This document shows, piece by piece, positions 51,253 through 60,920 of a stretch of 64,000 nt of DNA (positions are counted from its first letter, which is position 1; every line of letters begins with the position of its first letter). The notes under the pieces are model-generated. The model worked only from the letters and a program-made list of their open reading frames with translations. It did no database searches and had not been told where the DNA came from. Source of the stretch: Tistrella mobilis (GTDB taxonomy: Bacteria; Pseudomonadota; Alphaproteobacteria; Tistrellales; Tistrellaceae). The stretch lies in assembly GCF_041468085.1 (NCBI RefSeq), contig NZ_CP121015.1, forward strand, positions 434,001-498,000, in the 5' to 3' direction. The position numbers and the translations under genes were made by a program.

Positions 51253-51778
51253 GCGTGTGGCGGGTGAGCGCGTGGCGGGTGACCGTCTGGCCGAAGGCCG
51301 GTCGGTGGGGCTGGAGGTGAACGGCCGGCGCCATCGCCTGACCATCGACCCCAGGCTCAGCCTGCTGGACCTGCTGCGCGACCGGCTGGGGCTGACCGGC
51401 GCCAAAAAGGGCTGTGACCATGGCCAGTGCGGCGCCTGCACCCTGATGGTCGACGACCGGGCCGTGCTCGGTTGCCTGACCCTGGCCGCCCGGCTGGACG
51501 GCGCCCGGGTCACCAGCATCGAGGGGCTGGCGCCGGATGCGGCGGACGGGGGCGCGCTCCACCCCCTTCAGCAGGCCTTCATCGACCACGACGCCTTCCA
51601 ATGCGGCTATTGCACCCCCGGCCAGATCCTGTCGGCGGCAGCGCTGCTTGCCGCCGACCCCGTCCCCGATGACGACCGGATCCGCGAGCATATGTCGGGC
51701 AATCTCTGCCGCTGCGCCGCCTATCCCAACATCGTGGCGGCGGTGCGCGCGGCGGCCGGCCGGATGGGGGGCATGTGA
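51242..51778 (+). CDS. Molybdenum aldehyde oxidoreductase, 2Fe-2S subunit (PaoA-like)
   Basis: A 178-aa subunit with two [2Fe-2S] clusters: plant-ferredoxin-type CDHGQCGACTLMVD and the second CGYCTPGQILSA with GNLCRCAAYPNI. It transfers electrons from the Mo centre to FAD. The proposed ATG 51242 overlaps the preceding acidic-protein gene; several near-repeated Val-Ala-Gly-Glu/Asp codons follow, so the true start could be later. No Tat signal is visible, unlike E. coli PaoA, suggesting a cytoplasmic enzyme. Confidence 0.92.
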   Translation: MPGERVAGERVAGDRLAEGRSVGLEVNGRRHRLTIDPRLSLLDLLRDRLGLTGAKKGCDHGQCGACTLMVDDRAVLGCLTLAARLDGARVTSIEGLAPDAADGGALHPLQQAFIDHDAFQCGYCTPGQILSAAALLAADPVPDDDRIREHMSGNLCRCAAYPNIVAAVRAAAGRMGGM

Positions 51779-52776
51779 TGCAGCCCTTCCGGATCACCCC
51801 CGCGACATCGGCCCATGGCCCGGCTTCCAGCGGCGCCCGGCAGATCGCGGGCGGCACCAATCTGGTCGATCTGATGCGGCTGGGGGTGGAACGCCCGGCG
51901 GCGCTGGTCGATCTGGACAAGCTTCCGGCGCCGTCGCTCCGCGGCATCACCCGCCTGCCCGACGGCACCTTCCGGATCGGGGCCCTGACCCGCATGGCCG
52001 AGGCCCTCGCCGATCCCGCCCTCTGCGCCGCCCTGCCGATGGTGGCCCAGAGCCTGGCGCTGGCGGCAAGCCCGCAGATCCGCAACATGGCGAGCCTGGG
52101 CGGCAATCTGCTGCAGCGTACCCGCTGCCCCTATTTCCGCGACGTCAGCTGGCCCTGCAACAAGCGCGAGCGCGGCAGCGGCTGCGCTGCGATGGAGGGC
52201 ATCACCCGCCATCACGCCATCCTCGGCACCAGCGGCAGCTGCATCGCCGCCTATCCGGGCGATTTCGCCCAGGCAGCCCTGGCGCTGGATGCGCGGATCG
52301 AGATCACCGGCAAGGGCGGCCTGAGGCGCATGAATCTGGCCCGGCTGCACCGCCTGCCCGGCGGGACGCCCGATGCGGAAACCGCGCTGGACGCGGATGA
52401 AACCATCACCGCCATCTACCTGCCGGCCCCGGGCTGGGCGCGGCGCTCCCTGTTTCTGAAGCGCCGGGAACGCGCCGCCTATTCCTTCGCCCTGGTCTCG
52501 GTCGCCTGTGCGCTCGACATGGCCGGCGACCGGGTGCGCGAGGTGCGGCTGGCGCTGGGCGGCGTCGCCACCATCCCCTGGCGCGCCGTTCCGGCCGAAC
52601 GGCTGCTGGCCGGCGAACGCCTGACCGAGGAATGTGCCCATGCCGCCGGCGTCGCCGCCTTCGCCGATGCGGTGCTGCGGCCCGACAACGCCTTCAAGCG
52701 CGATCTGGGCGTCGCCATGATCGTCCGCGCCCTGATCGCCGCCCGCGATCTCGACATCACGGAGGCACGGCCATGA
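51778..52776 (+). CDS. Molybdenum aldehyde oxidoreductase, FAD (and 4Fe-4S) subunit (PaoB-like)
   Basis: A 332-aa FAD-binding subunit. The FAD loop is IAGGTNLVDLMRLGVERPAA and NMASLGGNLLQRTRCPYFRD follows. The Cys residues in RTRCPYF, WPCNKRERGSGCAA match the extra [4Fe-4S]-binding insertion of PaoB-type subunits. ATG 51778 overlaps the previous stop (TGATG). Start and stop overlaps throughout the trio indicate one operon. Confidence 0.9.
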   Translation: MQPFRITPATSAHGPASSGARQIAGGTNLVDLMRLGVERPAALVDLDKLPAPSLRGITRLPDGTFRIGALTRMAEALADPALCAALPMVAQSLALAASPQIRNMASLGGNLLQRTRCPYFRDVSWPCNKRERGSGCAAMEGITRHHAILGTSGSCIAAYPGDFAQAALALDARIEITGKGGLRRMNLARLHRLPGGTPDAETALDADETITAIYLPAPGWARRSLFLKRRERAAYSFALVSVACALDMAGDRVREVRLALGGVATIPWRAVPAERLLAGERLTEECAHAAGVAAFADAVLRPDNAFKRDLGVAMIVRALIAARDLDITEARP

Positions 52777-55067
52777 CGCTGCCCGCCGGCACCCCGCGGA
52801 TCGACGGGCGCGCCAAGGTCACCGGCCAGGCGGTCTATCCCGCCGACACCGCCATTGCCGGTCTTGCCCATGCGGCACTGGTCGTCTCGCCCGTGGCCCG
52901 CGGCCGGCTGATCGCGATCGAAACCGCGAAGGCCGCCGGCCTGCCGGGCGTGCTGGGCGTGCTGACCGTCCACGACGTCGCCGGTCGCATCGGCCTGCCC
53001 CGCTTCGGCGTCGCCGCCGCGTCGATCGCGCCGCTCCAGAACCGGCTGATCCGCCATGACGGCGAGATCCTGGCGGTGGTGGCGGCAGAGACCGCCGAGA
53101 TCGCGGCAGAGGCCGCCGCCCGGGTGAGCTTCCGGATCGAGACCGAGATCCCCGTCACCGGCTTCGACGATGCCGGCGCCGAAACCGTCGCCGCCGCCGA
53201 AGCGGCCGGCCGCAAGGATCCCGGCCAGGGCGATATCGCGGCCGGTTTCGCCGCCGCCGAGGTCTGTATCGACGCCGATTACGAGACGCCGGTGCAGCAT
53301 CACAATGCGCTGGAGCTTTATTCCACCACCGCGGTCTGGGAGGGGACGGGCGACGACGCCCGGCTGACGGTCTACGAGCCCTCGCAGAACGTCAATGGCT
53401 GGCGCCATGAACTGGCCCGCCAGCTGGGCATCGATGCCGGCCGGGTGCGGGTGGTGGCGGAATTCGTCGGCGGCGCCTTCGGCGGCAAGGGGCCGATGAC
53501 CGCCCGCACGGCGCTGATCGCCTTCGCCGCCCGGCATTTCGGCCGGCCGCTCCGCTGCGTGGTCAGCCGCGCCCAGGGTTTCACCGCCGGCACCCACCGC
53601 GCCGAAACCCGCCAGCACATCCGGATGGGGGCCACGCGCGACGGCCGGATCACCGCCTTCGTGCATGAAGGCGCCGAGGTCACCTCGCGCGCCGACCCCT
53701 ATCTGGTCGGCGGCAATTCGGTCACCGCCCGGCTCTACGGCTATGGTGCGGTTCAGACGAAGCTGGAGCTGGTCCGTGCCGACCGGCCCACCCCCGGCTA
53801 TATGCGCTCGCCCCCGGAAGTGCCCTATGTCTATGCGCTGGAACAGGCGATGGACGAGATGGCCACCGCACTCGACATGGATCCGATCGCCTTCCGACGG
53901 CGGAACGACACCGATACCGACCCGCTGACCGGCAGGCGCTACAGCAGCCGGATGCTGATGCCCTGTTTCGATGCCGCCGCAAAGGCTTTCGGCTGGGACC
54001 GGCGCGACCCGGTGCCGGGGTCGATGCGCGATGGCGACTGGGTGATCGGCATGGGCTGTGCCGCCACCGTCTACCCCGCCAACATCGCCGCCGCCACCGC
54101 CCGGGTGCAGCTTGCGGCCGATGGCCGGGTGACGGTCGAAACCGCCAGCCACGAGCTTGGCACCGGCATCCGCACGGCCGCCGCCCGCATGGCCGCCGAG
54201 GTTCTGGGCGTGGCGCCCGAACGGGTGACGGTCAGAACCGGCGACAGCGACCTGCCGCCGGCCCCCGTCTCGGGCGGATCCAATTCCACCGCCAGCGTCT
54301 GTTCGGCGGTGGCGCGGGCCGCAGAAGCGGTGAAGGCCGATCTCTTCACCCGGCTGACCGCCCCCGGGGCCGGCCCCTTCGTCGGGCTCGCCCCCGCCGC
54401 GCTCCGCCTCCGGGACGGGCGGGTGGAGGCCGGCGGCCCCTATATGGCGCTGGGTGCCGCGATGGACGCCGCCGGGCTTACCGCGATCACGCAGACGGGC
54501 GCATTCATTCCCGAGGGCCTGAAGCCCGATGCGCTGGAGAAGCTGCGTGCCGGCGGCACGCCGATGCGCGGCGGCGGATCGGGCGATCTGCTGCGCTATG
54601 CCATGGGCGCCGAATTCGCCGAAATCCGCATCAACCGCCGCACGCTCGAAATCCAGGTGCCGCGCATGACCGGCGCTTTCGCGGCGGGCCGGATCATGAA
54701 CCCGCCGACCGCGCGCAGCCAGCTGGCGGGCGGCATGATCTGGGGGCTGTCCACCGCGCTGATGGAAGAGACCGAGCTGGACCGCCGGGCGGCGCGCGTG
54801 CTCAACCACGACCTTGAAAACTATCTGATGCCGGTCAACGCCGATATCGGGCAGGTGGATGTGATCCTGCTCGACGAGGACGACCGCGCCGGCAATCCCT
54901 CGGGCATCAAGGGGCTGGGAGAGCTTGGCAATGTCGGCATGGCCGCCGCCATCGCCAATGCCGTTCATCACGCGACCGGCCGCCGCTTCCGGCGCCTGCC
55001 GATCCGCATCGACCGGCTGTTCCTGCCCGCCTCTTACGATGTGGTGCCCTCTCCCGACCCCTCCTGA
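52773..55067 (+). CDS. Molybdenum aldehyde oxidoreductase, molybdopterin-binding subunit (PaoC/XdhA-like)
   Basis: A 764-aa catalytic subunit of the xanthine-oxidase family, oxidising aldehydes or N-heterocycles with water as the oxygen source. FVGGAFGGKGPMTARTALI, PTPGYMRSPPEVPYVYALE, SGGSNSTASVC and the C-terminal catalytic Glu in GIKGLGELGNVG are all present. The ATG overlaps the upstream stop (ATGA) and GGAGG is close. The XdhC-type maturation chaperone is not adjacent. Likely aromatic-aldehyde substrates by PaoABC analogy; not certain. Confidence 0.93.
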   Translation: MTLPAGTPRIDGRAKVTGQAVYPADTAIAGLAHAALVVSPVARGRLIAIETAKAAGLPGVLGVLTVHDVAGRIGLPRFGVAAASIAPLQNRLIRHDGEILAVVAAETAEIAAEAAARVSFRIETEIPVTGFDDAGAETVAAAEAAGRKDPGQGDIAAGFAAAEVCIDADYETPVQHHNALELYSTTAVWEGTGDDARLTVYEPSQNVNGWRHELARQLGIDAGRVRVVAEFVGGAFGGKGPMTARTALIAFAARHFGRPLRCVVSRAQGFTAGTHRAETRQHIRMGATRDGRITAFVHEGAEVTSRADPYLVGGNSVTARLYGYGAVQTKLELVRADRPTPGYMRSPPEVPYVYALEQAMDEMATALDMDPIAFRRRNDTDTDPLTGRRYSSRMLMPCFDAAAKAFGWDRRDPVPGSMRDGDWVIGMGCAATVYPANIAAATARVQLAADGRVTVETASHELGTGIRTAAARMAAEVLGVAPERVTVRTGDSDLPPAPVSGGSNSTASVCSAVARAAEAVKADLFTRLTAPGAGPFVGLAPAALRLRDGRVEAGGPYMALGAAMDAAGLTAITQTGAFIPEGLKPDALEKLRAGGTPMRGGGSGDLLRYAMGAEFAEIRINRRTLEIQVPRMTGAFAAGRIMNPPTARSQLAGGMIWGLSTALMEETELDRRAARVLNHDLENYLMPVNADIGQVDVILLDEDDRAGNPSGIKGLGELGNVGMAAAIANAVHHATGRRFRRLPIRIDRLFLPASYDVVPSPDPS

Positions 55068-55108
55068 CGCGGCGGCCCCGGCCGCCGCCCGACCGGAAGG
55101 ACCCTGAC

Positions 55109-56230
55109 ATGAAAGCCGTCGTTTTCCACGACGTGGGCGATATCCGTCTCGACAGCGTCGCCGATCCCGAGCTTCAGGCCCCGACCGACGCCATCATCCG
55201 CATCACCGCCAGCGCCATCTGCGGCACCGATCTGCACATGGTCCGCGGCACCATGCCGGGCATGAAGCCGGGCACGATCCTGGGCCATGAAGCCATCGGC
55301 ATCGTCGAGGAACCGGGGTCGCAGGTGCGCAATCTGAAACCCGGCGACCGGGTGGTGGTGCCGTCGACGATCAGCTGCGGCTGGTGCGCCTATTGCCGGT
55401 CCGGCTATACCGCGCAATGTGACATCGCCAACCCCAACGGCCCCCAGGCCGGGACCGCCTTTTTCGGCGGCCCGGCCCAGACCGGCCCCTTCGACGGGCT
55501 GCAGGCCGACTATGCCCGCATTCCCCATGCCAATGCCGGCCTGGTGAAGCTGCCCGACGGCATCACCGACGATCAGGCGATCATGCTCTCCGACATCTTC
55601 CCCACCGGCTATTTCGGCGCCGACATCGCCGAAATCACCGAGGGCGACACGGTGGCCGTGTTCGGCTGCGGCCCGGTCGGCCAGTTCGCGATCATCTCGG
55701 CCCGGCTGATGGGGGCCGAACGGGTGATTGCGGTCGACCGCCTGCCCGACCGGCTGGAAGCCGCCCGCGCCAAGGGCGCCGAGATCGTGAATTTCGAGGA
55801 AGAGGACCCGGTGGAGACGATCCGCGCGCTGACCGGCGGCATCGGCGTCGACCGGGTGATCGATGCGGTGGGCGTGGATGCCGCCGCCCCGGGCGAAAAG
55901 CCGGGCGAGACCGCAACCCGGGTGCTCGATCAGGCCATTCCCGCCATGGCCAAGGCCGGCACGCTCGCCGTCATCGGCGTCTATCCGCCCGATGTGCACA
56001 GCTTCCCGATCGGCCAGGCGATGATGCGCAACGTCACGATCAACATGGGCAACTGCAACCATCGCCGCTATCTGCCCCGGCTGGTGGATCTGGTGGCGTC
56101 CGGCACCGTCGACCCTGCCACCGTGCTCACCCGCAACGCGCCGCTGATGTCGGCGATCGACGCCTACCGGCAGTTCGACCGTCAGGCCGATGGCTGGCTG
56201 AAGGTGTCGCTGACCCCGGGGGCTCGCTGA
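55109..56230 (+). CDS. Zinc-dependent alcohol dehydrogenase family protein
   Basis: A 373-aa medium-chain dehydrogenase. Catalytic zinc ligands lie in AICGTDLHMVRG and ILGHEAIGIVEE; four structural-zinc cysteines in CGWCAYCRSGYTAQC. The NAD-binding loop is VAVFGCGPVGQFAIISARL. The overall shape resembles glutathione-independent formaldehyde dehydrogenase/alcohol dehydrogenase types. It lies 41 bases after the Mo subunit gene, so an alcohol-aldehyde-acid route is attractive (inference). Confidence 0.93.
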   Translation: MKAVVFHDVGDIRLDSVADPELQAPTDAIIRITASAICGTDLHMVRGTMPGMKPGTILGHEAIGIVEEPGSQVRNLKPGDRVVVPSTISCGWCAYCRSGYTAQCDIANPNGPQAGTAFFGGPAQTGPFDGLQADYARIPHANAGLVKLPDGITDDQAIMLSDIFPTGYFGADIAEITEGDTVAVFGCGPVGQFAIISARLMGAERVIAVDRLPDRLEAARAKGAEIVNFEEEDPVETIRALTGGIGVDRVIDAVGVDAAAPGEKPGETATRVLDQAIPAMAKAGTLAVIGVYPPDVHSFPIGQAMMRNVTINMGNCNHRRYLPRLVDLVASGTVDPATVLTRNAPLMSAIDAYRQFDRQADGWLKVSLTPGAR

Positions 56231-56269
56231 CCCCGGGCGCCGGATCCTGAGATTCCCGGAGGCCCGGAT

Positions 56270-57439
56270 ATGGCTGACCTGCTCAGAACCCCGCGCTGGC
56301 TGGCGGAGCTTGCCGCCGCCATGCCGGCCGGGACCGGCTATCTGCTGCTGCTGATCGTGGCGGTGGGGGTGGCGCTGATCGCCCACCGCCTGTTCTTCCG
56401 CCTGCTCACCATCGTGGTGCCGCGCAGCGGCAAGGGCTTCCGCACCGAAGTCTTCCGCCGGGTGCGCGGCCCCTTGCGCCTGGCCTTCATCCTGATCGCG
56501 CTTCGCGCCGTCGCCCCCGAACTCGCCGTGGACGAGGGCGCCAGTGCGATCATCGGCCGGGTCCTGCAGCTGGGGGTGATCGGGCTGATCGGCTGGATCG
56601 CGGTCACGGTGCTGCGCAGCCTGGCCGATGTCAGCCGGCGGCGCTATCGGATCGATGTCGACGACAATCTGGTGGCGCGCAAACATCGCACCCAGCTGAT
56701 GCTGCTGCAACGGGTCGGCATCGGGCTGGTGGTGGTGGTGACGGTGGCGGCCATGCTGATGACCTTCCCGTCGGTGCGCCAGTACGGCGTCAGCCTGTTC
56801 GCCTCGGCCGGTGTCGCCGGCGTCGTGATCGGCTTCGCCGCCCAGTCGATCCTGGCCAATCTGATCGCCGGCATCCAGATCGCCCTCACCCAGCCGATCC
56901 GCATCGAGGATGCGGTGGTGGTGGAAAACGAATGGGGCTGGGTGGAGGAAATCTCCGCCACCTATGTCGTCATCCGGCTGTGGGACTGGCGCCGCCTGGT
57001 GCTGCCGATCTCGTATTTCATCGAAAAACCCTTCCAGAACTGGACCCGCGAGACCGCCGGCATCATCGGCACGGTGATCTGGCAGGTGGATTACGCCATG
57101 TCTTTCGCCCGCATGCGCGAAAAGCTCGACGAGTTCCTGAAGCAGAGCCGGCTCTGGGACGGCAAGGTCGGCGTGCTGCAGGTGATCGAGACCACCGAGC
57201 GCACGGTCACTATCCGCGCGCTGATGAGCGCCCCCAACTCCCCCACCGCCTGGGATCTGCGCTGCGAAATCCGCGAGAAGATGCTGGTCTGGATGCAGGA
57301 GGAATGCCCCGAGGGGCTGCCGCGGCTGCGCAACGACGTCACCGCAACCGTCCGCGCGCCCGATGGGCCGGCAACCGGCGTCGACGGGCAGGAACCGCTG
57401 ATCCCCAAGGCACCGGACCGGATGGGCGTGCGGCAGTGA
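56270..57439 (+). CDS. MscS-family mechanosensitive ion channel
   Basis: A 389-aa membrane protein with several N-terminal helices (GYLLLLIVAVGVALIAHRLF onward), the pore helix region VSLFASAGVAGVVIGFAAQS and the MscS beta domain AQSILANLIAGIQIALTQPI with IEDAVVVENEWGWVEEISAT, and VLPISYFIEKPFQNWT. These identify the MscS channel family, which relieves osmotic downshock. The C-terminus is hydrophilic. It is the last plus-strand gene before the divergent-by-orientation catabolic cluster. Confidence 0.93.
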   Translation: MADLLRTPRWLAELAAAMPAGTGYLLLLIVAVGVALIAHRLFFRLLTIVVPRSGKGFRTEVFRRVRGPLRLAFILIALRAVAPELAVDEGASAIIGRVLQLGVIGLIGWIAVTVLRSLADVSRRRYRIDVDDNLVARKHRTQLMLLQRVGIGLVVVVTVAAMLMTFPSVRQYGVSLFASAGVAGVVIGFAAQSILANLIAGIQIALTQPIRIEDAVVVENEWGWVEEISATYVVIRLWDWRRLVLPISYFIEKPFQNWTRETAGIIGTVIWQVDYAMSFARMREKLDEFLKQSRLWDGKVGVLQVIETTERTVTIRALMSAPNSPTAWDLRCEIREKMLVWMQEECPEGLPRLRNDVTATVRAPDGPATGVDGQEPLIPKAPDRMGVRQ

Positions 57440-57452
57440 TCCGGCGGCCGGG

Positions 57453-58637
57453 TCACCCGGGCGCCATCGCCCCGCCATCCGGCCACATCAGGCTCTCGCC
57501 ATTGTCGCGCAATGCCTGGCCCCATTTCGCCAGCCACCAGCCATACTGCTCGGGCCAGTCCTCGAAATCGCCGGTCAGGCCCAGAGCCTCGGCGGCGTGA
57601 TGGGCCCAGAACGGATCGACCAGCATCTGCCGGCCCAGGAAGATCAGATCGGCACGATCCTCGCGCAGGATGCGTTCGGCCAGCTCAGCCGTGCGGATCA
57701 TGCCGACGGCGCCGGTGGCGATGCCGGCCTCGCGGCGGATTCGGTCGGCGAAAGGTACCTGATAGCCGGGGCCGCGCTTCAGATTGGCATTGGTCGAACC
57801 GACCCGCAGATTGCCGCCGGTCGAACAATCGACCAGATCCACGCCTGCCGCCTTCAGCGCGCGCGCGAAGATCACGCTGTCCTCTAGCGTCCAGCCGCCC
57901 TCGATCCAGTCGGTGGCCGAAATGCGCACGAAAAGCGGCGTCGCCGGCGGCAGGGCCGCGCGCACCGCCCGGGTCACCTCCAGCGGGAAGCGCATCCGGT
58001 TCTCCAGCGTCCCGCCGTAGTCATCCATGCGCTGATTGGCGAGCGGCGACAGGAAGCTTTGCAGCAGATAGCCATGGGCCATGTGCAGTTCGATCACGTC
58101 GAAGCCGGCCAGCACGGCGCGCCGCGCCGTGGCGACAAAGGCATCGCAGATCCCGGCGATCTCGTCGCGGCTCATCTCCCGCGGCATCAGCCAACCATCG
58201 GCCAGCGGCAGGGCGGAGGGGCCGGCCGGCTGCCACAGCTCTTCCCCGGCGGCGATGTCGCGCCCGGTCAGCGGCCCGTTGCCGCGGAATGCCCGCTGCT
58301 GGCTGGATTTGCGGCCGCCGTGATTGATCTGGATGGCGGCCTTGGCACCAAGGGCCCGGATCTGGCCGGCAATCTCGCGCAGGCCGGCGATCTGGCCATC
58401 CTCCCACAGCCCTGGATCGCCATTGGTGATCCGCCCGGCGCGGGTAACCGAGGTCTGCTCCACGAAGACCAGACCGGCACCGCCCATGGCGAACTTGCCG
58501 TAATGGATCAGGTGAAACGGTTTCACATAGCCGTTCTCCGCCGAATACATGCCCATCGGCGAGACCACGATCCGGTTCTTCAGCTCCACCCCGCGGAAGG
58601 TCGCGGGGCTGAACAGCCTGACATCCTGTCGCGTCAC
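57453..58637 (-). CDS. NADH:flavin oxidoreductase of the Old Yellow Enzyme family
   Basis: A 394-aa FMN TIM-barrel ene-reductase. Typical motifs: RLFSPATFRGVELKNRIVVS, QINHGGRKS, DVIELHMAHGYLLQSFLSPL, NQRMDDYGGTLENRMRFPLE, and the phosphate-binding GAVGMIRTAELAERIL. The start GTG (58637) overlaps the CoA-transferase stop as GTGA. The family reduces activated C=C bonds, including enones and dienoyl-CoA-like substrates, consistent with a catabolic operon. Confidence 0.93.
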   Translation of the reverse strand: MTRQDVRLFSPATFRGVELKNRIVVSPMGMYSAENGYVKPFHLIHYGKFAMGGAGLVFVEQTSVTRAGRITNGDPGLWEDGQIAGLREIAGQIRALGAKAAIQINHGGRKSSQQRAFRGNGPLTGRDIAAGEELWQPAGPSALPLADGWLMPREMSRDEIAGICDAFVATARRAVLAGFDVIELHMAHGYLLQSFLSPLANQRMDDYGGTLENRMRFPLEVTRAVRAALPPATPLFVRISATDWIEGGWTLEDSVIFARALKAAGVDLVDCSTGGNLRVGSTNANLKRGPGYQVPFADRIRREAGIATGAVGMIRTAELAERILREDRADLIFLGRQMLVDPFWAHHAAEALGLTGDFEDWPEQYGWWLAKWGQALRDNGESLMWPDGGAMAPG

Positions 58638-59878
58638 GTCTCTTTTCTCCCTCGGTCGCGCGTGATCACACCCCGGGCGCGCAGCGCCTCGATCTGCGCA
58701 TTGTCATAGCCCAGCATCCCGGCCAGAATGTCGGCATCATCTTCCCCAAGCCGCGGCGATGGCCGGCGCGACACCGGCACGGCGCCATGGAAGCGCAGCG
58801 GGCTTGACGGCAGCACCACCCGGCCGAATTCGGGATGATCGACATGTTGCAGCATGCCGCGTTCATGCATATGCGGGTCGTTCACCACCTCCACCAGGTC
58901 ACGCACCGGAGCGGCCGGCACCTTGTGGCGACGCAGGATCAGGGCCAGCTCCGCCTTGCTGTGACGCGCGGTCCACTCGCCGACCAGGCGGTCGGTCTCA
59001 TCCATGTTGCGCACCCGGTCGGCAGCGGTGTCGAACCGCGGATCGCGGATCAGGTCCTCGCGCCCCATCGCCTTCAGCAGCGCCGTCCAATGATGCTCGT
59101 TGACGCCGATGATGGCGACATGGCCATCGGCCGCCGGATAGACGTTGTAGGGGGCCTCGGCCATGGCGCCGTGACGGTTGCCGGTACGCGGCGGTGCGCG
59201 GCCGGTGTCGAAGACGAAGGCCAGGTTCGATGCCAGGCTCGGATAGACCGTCTCCAGCATCGCCACCTCGACCAGCCGGCCCTCACCGGTGCGGGCACGC
59301 TGGCAGAGTGCGGTCACGATACCGGCATAGAGATGCACGCCGCTCAGGAAATCGACCACCGCCGGCCCGGCCTTGACGGGGGGGCCGTCGGGAAAGCCTG
59401 TGACGCTCATCATGCCCGACGCTGCCTGGACGGTGATGTCCATCGCCAGATTGTCGCGATCGGGACCGGACAGGCCGAAACCCGTGCCCGAGGCATAGAC
59501 CAGCCGCGGGTTGATCCGGCGCAGCTCTTCCCAGCCCACCCCCAGCCGGTCCATCACCCCGGGGGCATAGTTTTCCAGCAGCACATCGGCCCGGGCGGCC
59601 AGATCCTTCAGGATCTGCACACCTTCCGGCGCCTTCAGGTCCAGCGCCATCGCCCGCTTGTTGGCATTCAGCATGGCGAAGGGCACCGCCGCACCCGGGC
59701 TGACCCGGGCACGATGGCGGATCGGCTCGCCCGCCGGCGGCTCGATCTTGATCACCTCGGCCCCGGCCTGAGCCAGCAGGAACCCCGCATAGGGGCCCTG
59801 ATAGACCTGGCCCAGATCCAGAACCGTGATCCCGGCGAGCGGCAGCTCGGCGGCCGCAGTCGGACTGGTTGGCGTCAT
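58634..59878 (-). CDS. CaiB/BaiF family (family III) CoA-transferase
   Basis: A 414-aa family III CoA-transferase. It opens LAGITVLDLGQVYQGPYAGF and PPAGEPIRHRARVSPG, with ASGTGFGLSGPDRDN and the likely catalytic Asp/Glu region GRLVEVAMLETVYPSLA; note Glu rather than Asp in VAMLE, so the nucleophile should be checked by alignment. The start at 59878 was chosen over an upstream in-frame ATG. It lies after a 151-base gap with a hairpin and before the OYE gene. Confidence 0.88.
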   Translation of the reverse strand: MTPTSPTAAAELPLAGITVLDLGQVYQGPYAGFLLAQAGAEVIKIEPPAGEPIRHRARVSPGAAVPFAMLNANKRAMALDLKAPEGVQILKDLAARADVLLENYAPGVMDRLGVGWEELRRINPRLVYASGTGFGLSGPDRDNLAMDITVQAASGMMSVTGFPDGPPVKAGPAVVDFLSGVHLYAGIVTALCQRARTGEGRLVEVAMLETVYPSLASNLAFVFDTGRAPPRTGNRHGAMAEAPYNVYPAADGHVAIIGVNEHHWTALLKAMGREDLIRDPRFDTAADRVRNMDETDRLVGEWTARHSKAELALILRRHKVPAAPVRDLVEVVNDPHMHERGMLQHVDHPEFGRVVLPSSPLRFHGAVPVSRRPSPRLGEDDADILAGMLGYDNAQIEALRARGVITRDRGRKET

Positions 59879-59965
59879 CACTCGATCTCTGGGCGCCGGC
59901 CGGCGCAGGCGCGCCGGTGCCGGACGGCTTTTCTCCCCCGGGGGGAGACGGAAGAAAGAGGTCGA

Positions 59966-59995
59966 AGCAGGTGCCAAGGGGGAGAGGCACCTGCT
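59966..59995 (-). terminator. Hairpin within the amidohydrolase/CoA-transferase gap
   Basis: A perfect 10-bp inverted repeat (AGCAGGTGCC with GGCACCTGCT) with a 10-base loop lies in the 151-base gap. On the minus strand a CT-rich tract follows (TTCGACCTCTTTCTTCC), so it may be a partial terminator that lowers expression of the two downstream genes, or an RNA processing site. Confidence 0.5.
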
Positions 59996-60029
59996 CCGAC
60001 AAGTCCTGGCCAGGGAGGCCGGCGGCGGC

Positions 60030-60902
60030 TCAGAAGCCGTAAAGGACCGCCGGATTGTCGACCAGGATTCTGCGGCGCACCGTCTCGTCCGGCGCGCATT
60101 CGAAAAGAAGGCGGATCAGATCGTCCATCCGCGGGGTGGTTTCGTCGCTGTGGCCGACATGCGGCCAGTCCGACCCCCAGACCAGACGGTCGGGATTGGC
60201 GGCGATGATCGCCCGCATATGGCCTGCGGTATCGGCATAGGGCGCCCCGACCCGGGTGTTGCGATCGGCGCCCGACAGCTTTGTCCAGTAGCGGCCGGTC
60301 TTCAGCTTGTCGCAGAAGCCGCGGAAACCGGGGCTGTCGGGGGGAATGTCGGCCATGGTCCGCGACATGTGGTCGATGACATAATCGAGCGGCAGCTTTT
60401 CCAGGTCGGGGGCCGCCTCCATCAGATCGGAACTGTTGATCCAGAGCTGGGCATGCCAGCCGCGCTCGGCGATCCTGGGCGCCAGCGCCACCAGCTCGTC
60501 ATAGCTGGTGCCAAGCGTCGAGACCGGCTTGCCGTCCTGGCGCAGCATGGTGATCCGCACCGCCTTGAAGCCGGCATCGGTCAGCTCGTCCAGCACCCTG
60601 TCCGAGACGTCGCCCTTCAGGATCGCAGTGGCGCGCAGCCGGTCGGGATAGCGGCGTAGCGCGTCCAGGGTCACTGCATTGTCGGCGCCGGAGCCCACCG
60701 CATGGACGATCACGCCGCGCGAGACCCCGATCGCATCCCAATGGGCGAAGAGGTCTTCCACCGTTCGCGGAAAGCGCGGCGTGAAGCGGCCCTCGTCGCC
60801 ATGGGGGAAGCGGTCATACGGGCCGTAGAGATGCACATGGCAGTCGGCGCTGCCTTCGGGCAGACGCAGGCCTTCAGAGAGGGGATGGGGGGCGGTGGTC
60901 AT
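60030..60902 (-). CDS. Amidohydrolase family protein (LigI/PDC-lactonase-like)
   Basis: A 290-aa TIM-barrel hydrolase. SADCHVHLYGP holds the HxH motif, and VWGSDWPHVGHSDET with the catalytic Asp is the strand-8 motif; YVIDHMSRTMADIPPDSPGF is typical of the 2-pyrone-4,6-dicarboxylate lactonase branch. Such enzymes hydrolyse lactones or amides in aromatic degradation. It sits 18 bases after the LivF gene, so the transported compound is probably its substrate's precursor. Confidence 0.87.
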   Translation of the reverse strand: MTTAPHPLSEGLRLPEGSADCHVHLYGPYDRFPHGDEGRFTPRFPRTVEDLFAHWDAIGVSRGVIVHAVGSGADNAVTLDALRRYPDRLRATAILKGDVSDRVLDELTDAGFKAVRITMLRQDGKPVSTLGTSYDELVALAPRIAERGWHAQLWINSSDLMEAAPDLEKLPLDYVIDHMSRTMADIPPDSPGFRGFCDKLKTGRYWTKLSGADRNTRVGAPYADTAGHMRAIIAANPDRLVWGSDWPHVGHSDETTPRMDDLIRLLFECAPDETVRRRILVDNPAVLYGF

Positions 60903-60920
60903 CGGATATCCTCCGGACTG